Positions 16,021 through 24,603 of a DNA stretch of 64,000 nucleotides are shown piece after piece; the stretch's first letter is position 1, and every line of letters begins with the position of its first letter. The stretch is from Brevibacillus brevis. GTDB lineage: Bacteria; Bacillota; Bacilli; Brevibacillales; Brevibacillaceae. Both the position numbers and the translations under genes were made by a program. The notes below the pieces were generated by a model. It was not told the DNA's origin, ran no database searches, and was given only the letters and a program-made list of their open reading frames with translations. The DNA lies in the NCBI RefSeq assembly GCF_900637055.1, contig NZ_LR134338.1, positions 4,677,001 through 4,741,000 on the forward strand, in the 5' to 3' direction.

Positions 16021-16599
16021 TCACGGGGTTCCATCAATAATGAAGTCCGCTCTCTTATGCGGTTCGTGTTGCTCTCGGTACAAATCTTCTGCCACCATCC
16101 ATTGATTTTCCCATAGATCACGGGCTGCTTCCCCGTCTCGCTCAAGCCCTCTCAACAGCCTCGTGCTTCTTGGTGTCTCGATCCAAATCGTCAGATCGTA
16201 ATGCGTGGCCAGTTCCCTTCGAATCGCGTATACTCCTTCCACGATTACAATTCCTCCGACCGGAACGGCGTGCCACTCGGCTAATGTGTCCGTCTCCCAA
16301 TCATACCGTTGATAGCGTCCCGTTTTTTCCTGGAGGAGCGGTTCCAGCACTTGGCTAGCCAGACGCTCCCAGTCAAAATCCGCCCCTATCGGTTTGTTAG
16401 CGGGCTTTGTGTCGATTCGCTGCGAAGACGGCAAGTAGAAATCATCCATGTGAACAATCGTCACGTCATCGCAAGCCACTTTTATTTTTTCAGCCAAAGT
16501 GCTTTTCCCAGCGCCTCCACCACCATCAATCCCAATGAGCAGTGTAGTGCTCTTCTTCGAGCGTTGCGCGATTGCGTCTAGCAGTTGCCCGAACATCAC
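16021..16599 (-). CDS. Uridine-kinase-like P-loop kinase
   Basis: Small nucleoside/metabolite kinase of 192 residues. The Walker A loop GGGGAGKST sits at about 26-34, the acidic pair VHMDDFYLP matches the uridine kinase/phosphoribulokinase family substrate-binding strand, and VEGVYAIR corresponds to Walker B. Genuine uridine kinases are slightly longer (about 205-210), so the substrate may differ. Its start overlaps the DoxX-like gene stop by 4 bases (ATGA), giving a two-gene operon. Confidence 0.87.
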   Translation of the reverse strand: MMFGQLLDAIAQRSKKSTTLLIGIDGGGGAGKSTLAEKIKVACDDVTIVHMDDFYLPSSQRIDTKPANKPIGADFDWERLASQVLEPLLQEKTGRYQRYDWETDTLAEWHAVPVGGIVIVEGVYAIRRELATHYDLTIWIETPRSTRLLRGLERDGEAARDLWENQWMVAEDLYREQHEPHKRADFIIDGTP

Positions 16600-16997
16600 T
16601 TTTCCCCTTTTGCAACAAAAAGCAGTTTTCGCACCTGCTCATCCCGCAGCCACAATCCGCCCCACATCAAAATCGCGAGGTAGACAGCAAACAGCGTATG
16701 GGAAAAAAGTGGCGCATCTACACGGATCTGGGTAGCAATGACTCCACCGAAAAATCCAGTCAACAGAAGTGCGCCTAAAACTGCTGTCCGTGGTATTGCA
16801 TACAACACCGTTGATACAAGGGCGAGAATGCCGATCACGCCAATGTGATGCTCCGCATAGCCGAGTACGAGGGTTCCCTCTACGACAGGAGCAGGCTGGA
16901 TGAGTTTGAATACACCGTCAAAAAGCATAAAAAGAATGACAAGTCCGCTCATAATCCGTGCAATCCACAGACGGGTTTTGGAAATTTGACTCCGCAT
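16596..16997 (-). CDS. DoxX-like membrane protein
   Basis: Integral membrane protein of 133 residues with four hydrophobic helices (about 10-28, 45-65, 70-90, 100-118), matching the DoxX-like family in length and in the FMLFDGVFKL and GVIATQIRV segments. Start ATG 16997 follows AGGTGGG. It is the first gene of an operon with the P-loop kinase. Function is unproven; family members are linked to thiol or oxidative stress. Confidence 0.82.
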   Translation of the reverse strand: MRSQISKTRLWIARIMSGLVILFMLFDGVFKLIQPAPVVEGTLVLGYAEHHIGVIGILALVSTVLYAIPRTAVLGALLLTGFFGGVIATQIRVDAPLFSHTLFAVYLAILMWGGLWLRDEQVRKLLFVAKGEK

Positions 16998-17102
16998 GGG
17001 GGTCCCACCTTTCATTTTTTTCCTAAACAGATCGTAGCACAATCAAAGCGGAGACATTTCTTCTGTATTGCTCATTTGAGGGTCTGTCTTTTTCTAAAAA
17101 CG

Positions 17103-17129
17103 AAAAAAACCTTCTCAAATGAGAAGGTT
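17103..17129 (-). terminator. Terminator of the TerB-like gene
   Basis: Minus-strand stem AACCTTCTCA / TGAGAAGGTT with a 2-base apex, followed by T7. Confidence 0.9.
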
Positions 17130-17147
17130 CTGAATTCGTATCAAAGA

Positions 17148-17651
17148 TTAAACAGGAAGTGTAACTCTGTAACCTGGTTGGTTCTTTGGATGGTTTTGAT
17201 TCACGAACACACCACGGTCATTTTTCAACACGATTACTTCAAAGAATGGACGGAAACGATCTTCCGAAATACCAAACGCAGTCAAGAACTTGCCAAACAG
17301 CTCTTGCTCTTCACGCTCAGGTTGGCCATCTGCCAGGGAGGAATCGATCAGGTTAACCAGGATGCACATTTTTTGAGCATCTGTGAGCAATGGCGTTACT
17401 TCGCTCAGGAATTTCTCGATAGAGTTATTGCGTGTATATTTCATTGCGTTATCGAGCAACTGTCTGTTATTCGCACCTACACCAATCACGCCGTTGCTTT
17501 CTTCACCGCCCAATACAGCGAGCAATTGACCGATTTCCTCGTGGTCCATTTCTCCATCCGATTTCATCATATAGAGCAAGGAACATGCGAATCCAAAATG
17601 AGGGGTCATTTCTTCCCCTTTGTCCGTCTTAAACATATCAAACAAGCCCAC
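17148..17651 (-). CDS. TerB-like tellurite-resistance-family protein
   Basis: Cytosolic 167-residue all-helical protein resembling TerB/DjlA N-terminal domains: CSLLYMMKSDGEMDHEEI and NLIDSSLADGQPEREE are the two metal-binding-type DG(x)xxxxE segments. TerB proteins act in stress or metal-associated membrane complexes. Start is GTG 17651, 7 bases after AGGAGG. It is monocistronic with its own terminator; no other ter genes are nearby. Confidence 0.75.
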   Translation of the reverse strand: MGLFDMFKTDKGEEMTPHFGFACSLLYMMKSDGEMDHEEIGQLLAVLGGEESNGVIGVGANNRQLLDNAMKYTRNNSIEKFLSEVTPLLTDAQKMCILVNLIDSSLADGQPEREEQELFGKFLTAFGISEDRFRPFFEVIVLKNDRGVFVNQNHPKNQPGYRVTLPV

Positions 17652-17747
17652 GCAAAATACCTCCTATGTATGCCAAGATAGTATAATTTTACTATCAACT
17701 GGAGAATGTTAGCAACAGTTGCCCGGGTAAGCATTTTTTCGGTAAAC

Positions 17748-17781
17748 AAAAAAGAAGTGCCAGCATTCGCGCCGACACTTC
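17748..17781 (-). terminator. Terminator of the TraB/GumN gene
   Basis: Minus-strand hairpin GAAGTGTCGGCG / TGCTGGCACTTC (with G-U pairs) and a 4-base loop, then T6. Confidence 0.82.
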
Positions 17782-17793
17782 CTATTCTAGCTC

Positions 17794-19176
17794 TTATTGC
17801 AATTGTTGGACGTTATAGCCCTTGGCTTTCAAATGATCGATAACCATGCCCTTCATTGAAAAGTGGGCTGCACCTACTACGACAAAAGAAGTCGTTTCCC
17901 CTTCTTTCTCCAACACCTCTGCCAGTTTAATAGCCATGTTTTTGTCCCGCTCACCGAGCAGACGCTGATTCACTTCGCCTTCACCGAAATCGCCATGCGT
18001 CGTCATGATTTGGGTAAAGCCATTCAGATCGCCTTCTACCCACTCTGTCTGCATGTCTTTTAATAGCTTTGTGCTTTCCTCCAGCCCTTTTTCGGCCATA
18101 GCGCTATCTAAAATGATGTTCAATTCTTTCTCCTGCTGTTCTGCCGGTACACCTGACAGCAAGTCCGCTTGCAGCTTAATGCCTTCCAGCTCGTTGATCG
18201 GCTTCTCATCCAGCATCGCCTTTGTCAGGAAGTACCTGTCGATGCCGGATAGCATCGCGAACTGAACATCCGTATCGCTGTCTACGTAGCCGAGCGTTGG
18301 CACAGACAAAGAAACCGCAAACGGCTTGTAGGCGTCAAAAGAATTGGCTGGCAGTTGCAGCTTGGCAAGCAATTTTTGCACCTTTTGGTACGTCTCAGCA
18401 GATACATGATCCTTCAGTGTCGTGCCATCCGTGTAAACCATCTTTTGTGTTAAATAGTCACTGTCACCGTTGATAATATCGGCTTCCACCCACAGTTCAT
18501 CCGACTCTTCATACGCTTCCCGGATGTCTTTTTGCATCGGGTACATATCTGCGATCCCCATGTGAATCGAGCCAAGCAAGTACATGGTATTTTTGCCGTT
18601 GGTCACTTTCCACATGAGACCTTCGGCACCGCCGCCCACTGTATCGAATGCGAACTCGACCAGTCGGCTCGCCAGCACCGTCGCTTGTTCAACCGTACTT
18701 GGCTGATTCAGCTCGAGACCTGCGCTTGTCCCTTTGACCAAGCCTTTTTTCTTCATGTAGTCAATCGGGTTGTCCCCGGTCATTTCGAATGCTGCTGGCA
18801 GTTCGTAGTTCGCCAGGAGTTTGTACAAAGAAGTAATGACTGCTTCTCTCGTAATGACCTTATCAGTTGGAAAGGACAAGGAAGCGTTCTTTTTCTTCAG
18901 TCCCAGAAGATCCAGCTTTTTCGCTGTTCCTTCCATCAAGGTGATAAACTTGTCAGCAGGAATCGATTGCTGAAAAGAACCTTCTTCATACCACGCCAGT
19001 GGAAAAATTCCGTATTTCTCCCCTTCATTCAACGTTGTTACCGACCAAGGGCTGATTGCGGGAGCTACGGGAGTCTGCCCATGAACAGGGAACACATACC
19101 CTAGCAAAAGCGCCAAACTGAGTGCACCCGTACCCGCCCAGCGAGTCAGTTTGCTCCAACGTTTGTTTAGTTTCAT
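17794..19176 (-). CDS. Secreted TraB/GumN-family protein
   Basis: Exported 460-residue protein with a signal peptide (about residues 1-33, cleavage near VHG-QT). Residues ~40-170 look like degenerate SLH repeats (ITREAVITSLYKLL), and the C-terminal half is a TraB/GumN domain (PF01963): it begins MYLLGSIHMG, has the acidic WVEADI and ends with the conserved GAAHF. TraB/TIKI relatives include metal-dependent proteases; the GSIH and GAAHF histidines are the likely metal ligands. The gene is monocistronic. Confidence 0.87.
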   Translation of the reverse strand: MKLNKRWSKLTRWAGTGALSLALLLGYVFPVHGQTPVAPAISPWSVTTLNEGEKYGIFPLAWYEEGSFQQSIPADKFITLMEGTAKKLDLLGLKKKNASLSFPTDKVITREAVITSLYKLLANYELPAAFEMTGDNPIDYMKKKGLVKGTSAGLELNQPSTVEQATVLASRLVEFAFDTVGGGAEGLMWKVTNGKNTMYLLGSIHMGIADMYPMQKDIREAYEESDELWVEADIINGDSDYLTQKMVYTDGTTLKDHVSAETYQKVQKLLAKLQLPANSFDAYKPFAVSLSVPTLGYVDSDTDVQFAMLSGIDRYFLTKAMLDEKPINELEGIKLQADLLSGVPAEQQEKELNIILDSAMAEKGLEESTKLLKDMQTEWVEGDLNGFTQIMTTHGDFGEGEVNQRLLGERDKNMAIKLAEVLEKEGETTSFVVVGAAHFSMKGMVIDHLKAKGYNVQQLQ

Positions 19177-19228
19177 GAAACTTTCCCCTCTCGATTCTAA
19201 GCTGAATGATTTTTACTATTCTATCTTA

Positions 19229-19245
19229 GTGGTAGATTATACCAC
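19229..19245. promoter_or_regulatory. Palindrome overlapping a -10 box upstream of the TraB/GumN gene
   Basis: GTGGTA-N5-TACCAC, containing TATAAT on the minus strand (19241-19236) about 60 bases before the TraB/GumN start. No convincing -35 is present. Possibly a promoter with an overlapping operator. Confidence 0.4.
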
Positions 19246-19313
19246 AACTTTCTGGAAGAGATAACCGAATGATAGAAAAGAATAGAAAATACGACCATTT
19301 TCACTATAAATAA

Positions 19314-19342
19314 AAAGCATCGACATTGATCGTCGATGCTTT
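19314..19342 (-). terminator. Terminator of the DrrAB-type operon
   Basis: AAAGCATCGAC, 7-base loop, GTCGATGCTTT, followed on the minus strand by more T residues. Confidence 0.85.
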
Positions 19343-19360
19343 CCCTATGAATCCTTGAAG

Positions 19361-20143
19361 TTACCGATTTGACTTGGTCAAATACAGACGCATCGTCAAC
19401 GGAGCAAATATGACAATCAGCAACAGACATAATCCGATCCCGACCATCACATCAGAAACATTTGCTGTTCCCCCCATCAATCCTCGAACCGTCCCTACCG
19501 CAATACTGATCGGGTTAAGATTGACGATCGTCCCCATCCATTTGGGCATGGTGGAAGAATCTACGAAGATCGTGCTGGCAAAAAGCAACGGGTACACAAA
19601 AAACATACTTGAACCCGATACTGTCTCCGGTCGCTTTGCCAAAATACCGATCATGGAAAAAATCCAGCTCACACTAAAGGCGAAGAAAATGATAAACAAA
19701 ATAGCAAGTGTCGCACCGACTATGCCGCCTTCTGGGCGAAACCCAAGCAGCATTCCTGTCCCAAAGGCGACGAGTATGGCAATCGTATAACGCAAGCCAT
19801 CTGTCAGCAATGGGCCGATGACAGACGCTGGCTGCCAAAAGGGCATGGTACGAAAACGGTTATACACACCCTTCGCAATATCCTGGCAGATCGTCGTCCC
19901 GCTATAGACCGTCATCGGAATGATCGTCAACACAAGAACACCTGGCAGAAAAAACTGGAGATACGCTGCGGTAGAACCAGCGATGGCTCCACCGAACAAA
20001 TAAGTAAAAATAAGCAACATAATCACAGGTGAGAGGATAGCGTCCATGCAAAATGTGAAAAGGTTGTTCTGTGTGTTCTGCCATGTGCGCCACATAAAGA
20101 TGCGGATCGCCGCAAAGGTACTGAGCGTATGAGTTGCGTTCAT
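19361..20143 (-). CDS. ABC-2 type exporter permease (DrrB-like)
   Basis: Six-helix membrane permease of 260 residues in the ABC-2/DrrB family. The conserved FFLPGVLVLTIIPMTVYSGTT region and the late segment MPKWMGTIVNLNPIS (family motif W...NP) are present. Its ATG overlaps the ATPase stop by 4 bases. Together they should export a hydrophobic drug, antibiotic or lipid; substrate unknown. Confidence 0.92.
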   Translation of the reverse strand: MNATHTLSTFAAIRIFMWRTWQNTQNNLFTFCMDAILSPVIMLLIFTYLFGGAIAGSTAAYLQFFLPGVLVLTIIPMTVYSGTTICQDIAKGVYNRFRTMPFWQPASVIGPLLTDGLRYTIAILVAFGTGMLLGFRPEGGIVGATLAILFIIFFAFSVSWIFSMIGILAKRPETVSGSSMFFVYPLLFASTIFVDSSTMPKWMGTIVNLNPISIAVGTVRGLMGGTANVSDVMVGIGLCLLLIVIFAPLTMRLYLTKSNR

Positions 20144-21093
20144 GAGATGGCCTCCTTCTTTTCGCCATGCGTCAGGGCCAAAAACACCTCTTCCAGACTC
20201 GGGTCACTCAGGGAAAAATGCTCGATGGAAACATCATTAGCCAGAAGCATCCCGATTGCTTGATTTGCCAGACTCGCTTCTTTTACCGGGACTCTAAAAC
20301 AATACGGGTCATCTTGATCTGGATAAATCGGCAACCGAAGATCTTCTTCCAAAAGACGGCTTATCTGTTCCTTGTTCAGATGTTCGGTCAATCGAATCGT
20401 CAACGTCTTTCCTCCCACCGAGGCTTTTAACTGCTCAGGTGTCCCTTCTGCAATCATCGTTCCTTTATCGATCACCGCAATCCGGTCTGCTAATTGATCG
20501 GCTTCTTCGAGATATTGGGTCGTTAACAGCACAGTAGTGCCTGATTTCAAAAGCGTACGGACGACTTCCCATACTTGTTGCCGACTTTGCGGGTCGAGAC
20601 CCGTGGTTGGCTCATCCAGAAAAATAAGCTCCGGCTGTGTGAGGACACTAGCGGCGATATCTAACCGCCGCCGCATCCCTCCAGAATAGTTTTCCACCGT
20701 ACGATCCATGGAATCTGCAAGCCCAAAGGTATCAAGCAGCTCACTTGCTTTTGTACGGGCTTCCCTTGCAGAGTAGCCAAACAATCTGCCAATCAGGATC
20801 AAGTTTTGCAATCCGGATAATCCTTCATCCAGGGCAGCAAACTGTCCTGTCAGGCTTATTTTCTTGCGCACAGCCTGCGCGTTTTTCACGATATCGCATC
20901 CGCCTACCAACGCCGTTCCTCCGTCTGGCGCAAGGAGCGTGGAAAGCATATGGATGGTGGTCGTTTTTCCAGCGCCATTCGGGCCGAGCAAAGCGAACAG
21001 CTCCCCTTTTTTTACATGTAGGTCAATTCCTTTGACCACCGCATGATCCCCGAACGATTTCCTGAGATTCATCACTTCAATGGCATATGACAT
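20140..21093 (-). CDS. ABC exporter ATPase (DrrA-like)
   Basis: ATPase of a DrrAB-type exporter, 317 residues. Walker A GPNGAGKTT, signature YSGGMRRRLDIA, Walker B LIFLDEPTTGLDPQSR and a C-terminal DrrA-type domain are visible. ATG 21093 follows AAGGAG. It is coupled to the permease gene. The NmrA-like gene lies only 12 bases upstream in the same direction, so the operon probably begins further up. Confidence 0.93.
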   Translation of the reverse strand: MSYAIEVMNLRKSFGDHAVVKGIDLHVKKGELFALLGPNGAGKTTTIHMLSTLLAPDGGTALVGGCDIVKNAQAVRKKISLTGQFAALDEGLSGLQNLILIGRLFGYSAREARTKASELLDTFGLADSMDRTVENYSGGMRRRLDIAASVLTQPELIFLDEPTTGLDPQSRQQVWEVVRTLLKSGTTVLLTTQYLEEADQLADRIAVIDKGTMIAEGTPEQLKASVGGKTLTIRLTEHLNKEQISRLLEEDLRLPIYPDQDDPYCFRVPVKEASLANQAIGMLLANDVSIEHFSLSDPSLEEVFLALTHGEKKEAIS

Positions 21094-21105
21094 GACAGCC
21101 ACTCC

Positions 21106-21915
21106 TTATCCAAAATAGCTTTTATGTTCGGATGCCCATTCGGCAAACGTTCTTGCAGGCTTTCCGGTCACTTGCTCCACCGTGGACAAGACCGTGTAGC
21201 CCACTTCAGGTGGATTTTTGCCCATGGCTACGAAAAATTCGATATCTCCCTCTTCGTAACCCTGATCTCTCCAATTCTGTCGCGCCTGTTCCTCCGTAAG
21301 CTCTTCAAATCGTATTTCTCTCTCCAAAATTTTCGAAATGATCTGAACTGATTCAATACGTGTAATCGCCTCTGGGCCGGTTAGATAATAGCTTTGCCCA
21401 TGGTGGCCCGATTCCAGCAATGCCACCACAGAAACACTCGCGATATCTGCTTCGTGTACTTTAGCGCTTAAGGCATTGCCAAAAGGCTCTCGCACGACTC
21501 CCTCCAAACGAATCGATTCCTGCCAATCGACAATCGCATTGGACATGAATTCCACAGGCTTCAGGAGCGTCCATTCCATCCCGCTGTTTGCCAGTGCTTC
21601 TTCCACAGGCCCTTCGGTGTCGCTCACCAATACGGACACGCGCTTCACGCCTGCTCTTTCCGCCATTTCGACTACCTTCGGATCGGTTTGAAAAGTGTAG
21701 CTCGAAGCAATTAAGTGCATAGCCGTTACACCTTGCAGTGCCGCTTCCAAGCTTTCCGGGATAGCAAGGTCCCCTGCCACAACCTCTACTCCTGCCGGCA
21801 GGTCGGCTTTTTCCGGATTTCGCGAAATGGCACGCACCTTGACTCCTTTTTTCAAAAGCTGATCCACCACATGTCTCCCTACCGTACCTGTTGCACCCGT
21901 TACTAAAATCGTCAT
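21106..21915 (-). CDS. NmrA-like NAD(P)-binding protein
   Basis: Atypical short-chain dehydrogenase of 269 residues in the NmrA/QorB-like group. The N-terminal dinucleotide motif VTGATGTVGRHVV and ISRNPEKA (NADP-preferring type) are present; the YxxxK pair of classical SDRs is not evident. ATG 21915 is 9 bases after GAGGAGG; the ATG three codons earlier abuts the ribosome site. It lies between the WYL regulator and the DrrAB genes, all in one direction. It could be a quinone reductase or redox sensor. Confidence 0.85.
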   Translation of the reverse strand: MTILVTGATGTVGRHVVDQLLKKGVKVRAISRNPEKADLPAGVEVVAGDLAIPESLEAALQGVTAMHLIASSYTFQTDPKVVEMAERAGVKRVSVLVSDTEGPVEEALANSGMEWTLLKPVEFMSNAIVDWQESIRLEGVVREPFGNALSAKVHEADIASVSVVALLESGHHGQSYYLTGPEAITRIESVQIISKILEREIRFEELTEEQARQNWRDQGYEEGDIEFFVAMGKNPPEVGYTVLSTVEQVTGKPARTFAEWASEHKSYFG

Positions 21916-21934
21916 TTTGTGCATCCTCCTCGAA

Positions 21935-22834
21935 TTATTGGTAGCGTTGCTGAATCTCTTTAATCTCTTTTAAGACGTCTTCCTTTAAGTCGTCAGGGGA
22001 AATAATCTCCACCTTTGATCCATAACTTAATACGACTGAAACCGCGTAGTCTCGTTTATAAAAAACTTTGTGCAAATCGATATGCGTACCGTGATGCGTG
22101 CATTCTCCCGGGAACTGCTCCAGCACACGCAGCCCTACGGACGGATCAAAACGCAGATGTGCAAGTGTCCCTTCAAAGTCTTTCGTTTCTTCTTCGTCCT
22201 GGCTTGTCTGGTCTTTTCTTGGTTGAAAACTGACTTCTGTCACCTCAAGCGCGGTAATCCTGGAAAGGCGAAAAATTCGATTGGCCTTACGCAACAAGCA
22301 ATACGCCTGAAGATACCACGCTCCACGCTCCCAAAATAGGCGGAGCGGCTCTACTCGTCTTTCTGAGACCGTACCTGATGCACTCCTATATGAGAAAGTC
22401 GTGACTTGATTTTGGTGGATCGCCTCTGAAAGCGGGTGAATGGTGGCCTTCTCATCTTCTACCGTACTCAGGTTAAAAATGATCGATTCGTTATTTCCCT
22501 CATTCAGTAAAGCAGGTTGCAGACTCCCCAGCTTCTGAACCAGCGTCGTATATTTTCCTCCGATAGCTCCTTCCGTACTTTTTAAGAGATTGTATATGAC
22601 CGAAAAGTCTTTCACAGAGAAGTGCTGCTTCGTTAGGAAGAAACCTTCCATGAGCTCGAATCCACCATCTGCTCCCGTAAATGAAACGACGGGAATGCCA
22701 GCTTGATTTATTAACTCAACATCACGATAAATCGTTCGAACAGAGACCTCAAATCTGGCTGCAAGCTCTGTTGCTGTCACCCGTTTTTTCGTCATCAACT
22801 CTATCGTGATGGCAAGTAATCGATCCAGCTTCAT
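21935..22834 (-). CDS. YafY-type HTH/WYL transcriptional regulator
   Basis: Regulator of 299 residues with an N-terminal winged helix (VTATELAARFEVSVRTIYRDVELINQAG) and a WYL domain around residues 135-220 (ALEVTEVSFQP end; FWERGAWYLQAYCLLR is the core). ATG 22834 follows GAGGAG; a longer in-frame start is unlikely. It lies 19 bases upstream of the NmrA-like gene and probably governs the NmrA/DrrAB cluster. Confidence 0.88.
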   Translation of the reverse strand: MKLDRLLAITIELMTKKRVTATELAARFEVSVRTIYRDVELINQAGIPVVSFTGADGGFELMEGFFLTKQHFSVKDFSVIYNLLKSTEGAIGGKYTTLVQKLGSLQPALLNEGNNESIIFNLSTVEDEKATIHPLSEAIHQNQVTTFSYRSASGTVSERRVEPLRLFWERGAWYLQAYCLLRKANRIFRLSRITALEVTEVSFQPRKDQTSQDEEETKDFEGTLAHLRFDPSVGLRVLEQFPGECTHHGTHIDLHKVFYKRDYAVSVVLSYGSKVEIISPDDLKEDVLKEIKEIQQRYQ

Positions 22835-22920
22835 CTGTTTACACTCCTCATGTTCAGCACCTATTCGGTAACTGTCATCATCATAATGCACGAATCCTGA
22901 CATCATGTGTGTCAGGATTA

Positions 22921-22954
22921 AAAAAAATCACCCTCTTATTTTACAGGAGGGTGA
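22921..22954. terminator. Terminator after the FIVAR/SLH gene
   Basis: TCACCCTC, 11-base loop, GAGGGTGA; T8 follows on the minus strand and T5 on the plus strand. Confidence 0.88.
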
Positions 22955-22971
22955 GTCCTTTTTCGAAATCG

Positions 22972-24441
22972 TTACTTCATGGATGCTTCTTCAATTTCTT
23001 TATACGCCCAATGACCAGGTACGACATCCGGCCATCTTTGCGGGCCAGCCTGGTTCTGCGGCACGCGATTCAGCACGCGATTGAGAATCGTTACGGCTTC
23101 GGCACGAGTCAGTGCTTTCTCTGGCTGGAAGGTGCCGTCCGGATAACCTGTCATGTAGCCTTTTGCAACAACCGCTGCAATGATTGGAGATGACCAGTGG
23201 TCTCCCCTCACATCAAAAAAGGCAGTGCCCCCTCCCGCACCTTGCAAGGCCTTGTACTTATAGATGACCGCGGCTATTTCCGCTCGGGTAATGTTGGCCG
23301 ATGGACGGAATGTGCCATCTGGGTAGCCGCTCATCATACCCGCTGCACTTGCTTGATGAATCGGATTTACTGCCCAGTAGTTGTCGGCTACATCGAAGAA
23401 CCTACCCTTATTCGCAGAAGACTGGCTCACCATTTCAGCGTTCAGTAAAATGGCAGCCATCTCCGCACGTGTCACCGTGCGATCCGGTTGAAACGTTCCG
23501 TCTGGATAGCCATTGATATAGCCACGTTGACTCTTACTTTTTATATTGGTTGCAGGGAGAACCACTTTCTTATCTGTAGGGCTACCGCCAGTGAAAAAGA
23601 TGGTTGTCGGCGTGTTATAGGAACCCTTTCTACTGTCTTTATCCCGATCCCGGCCTCTGTCTCGATCATCATCCTCTAGATTTCTCCATGCTTTTCTCAA
23701 ATCGTACAGAGCGTCATCTACTTCAGACTGCGTAGCATGTGGATCGTCAATGACATCCCACGCATGTTCAAGCGCGTCTTCCAATTTGCGCCAGCTCGAT
23801 CTGGTGTAGTCGTCTTCATCCAAGTCTTTGTCCTCAATCTCTCTGGCTTTGGCCCTCAGCTCTCTTTTATAGACCGCGTCATCTTGGCTCTTCAGATCTT
23901 GTCTCGCTTTGATCAGTTTCTCAAGGGCAACATCTACGACAAGCTGACTCGCATGCGGGTCATCCAGCACAAAGTAAGCCTGCTCTAGTCTATTCTGCAG
24001 CTCTTTCCAGCTGGCCCTCGTGTAATCTTTTTCTTGCAGTTTTTCTACTGCAATTTCCTCTACTTTCGTTTGCAGTTTACTCTTGTCGACTGTACCTGCC
24101 TGCTTCTTCAGCCCTTCTCTTGCTATGACTAACACGGACAAGGCACTATCAATTTCTGCTTGGGTGACATTTGGCTTCGTCAGTACGGCTTTTGCAGCAT
24201 CCAACGCATATACAAGCTTGCTCCAGCTGTCGGGCGTATATTTTTCCTGGATTAAATTCTCGGCGTTAATTTCATTGACTTTTCCTTGTAAGTGACGAAG
24301 ATCTACAGTGGACTCTACCGCGGCAGGTGTTTCCTCTGTACTTGCTGCTTGGCTCACAGGCACGAATATGGATGCTTGGAAGATCAAGCAAAAGAGGCTA
24401 AAGAAAACAAGACTCGTTACTGCTCTTCGAAAACGTCCCAA
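22972..24441 (-). CDS. Secreted FIVAR-repeat and SLH surface protein
   Basis: Cell-surface protein of 489 residues. A TTG start at 24441, 7 bases after GGAGG, gives a clean signal peptide ending QAAS. Three FIVAR-like helical repeats follow (signature Y-T-x-x-S-W at about residues 68, 135 and 202), each with DAL/VAL...L..A. Then comes an Arg/Asp-rich linker (DRDRGRDRDKD) and three SLH domains, each with GYPDGTF and an ITRAE-type motif. SLH domains bind pyruvylated wall polymer; FIVAR repeats are often sugar-binding or spacer modules. Monocistronic. Confidence 0.9.
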   Translation of the reverse strand: MGRFRRAVTSLVFFSLFCLIFQASIFVPVSQAASTEETPAAVESTVDLRHLQGKVNEINAENLIQEKYTPDSWSKLVYALDAAKAVLTKPNVTQAEIDSALSVLVIAREGLKKQAGTVDKSKLQTKVEEIAVEKLQEKDYTRASWKELQNRLEQAYFVLDDPHASQLVVDVALEKLIKARQDLKSQDDAVYKRELRAKAREIEDKDLDEDDYTRSSWRKLEDALEHAWDVIDDPHATQSEVDDALYDLRKAWRNLEDDDRDRGRDRDKDSRKGSYNTPTTIFFTGGSPTDKKVVLPATNIKSKSQRGYINGYPDGTFQPDRTVTRAEMAAILLNAEMVSQSSANKGRFFDVADNYWAVNPIHQASAAGMMSGYPDGTFRPSANITRAEIAAVIYKYKALQGAGGGTAFFDVRGDHWSSPIIAAVVAKGYMTGYPDGTFQPEKALTRAEAVTILNRVLNRVPQNQAGPQRWPDVVPGHWAYKEIEEASMK

Positions 24442-24555
24442 TTCCCATCCTCCGTTCTTTACGATGACCCATCCGATCATCTTTTTCCAATCATTGACAT
24501 TATATGATGGAGACCGCTAAGAGGATTCATATTTTTAGAGGCCACGAACCAAACA

Positions 24556-24591
24556 AAAACCAAGTAGCCGATTGAACAGCTGCTTGGTTTT
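24556..24591. terminator. Terminator after the DUF418 gene
   Basis: AAAACCAAGTAGC pairs with GCTGCTTGGTTTT (one G-U), 10-base loop, with T-runs on both strands. Confidence 0.85.
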
Positions 24592-24603
24592 CGTTGTCTG
24601 ATG

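Noticed and set aside
16845..17681. 278-codon plus-strand frame over the DoxX and TerB genes
   Set aside because: Antisense to two recognisable genes and spans their terminator; no homology pattern.
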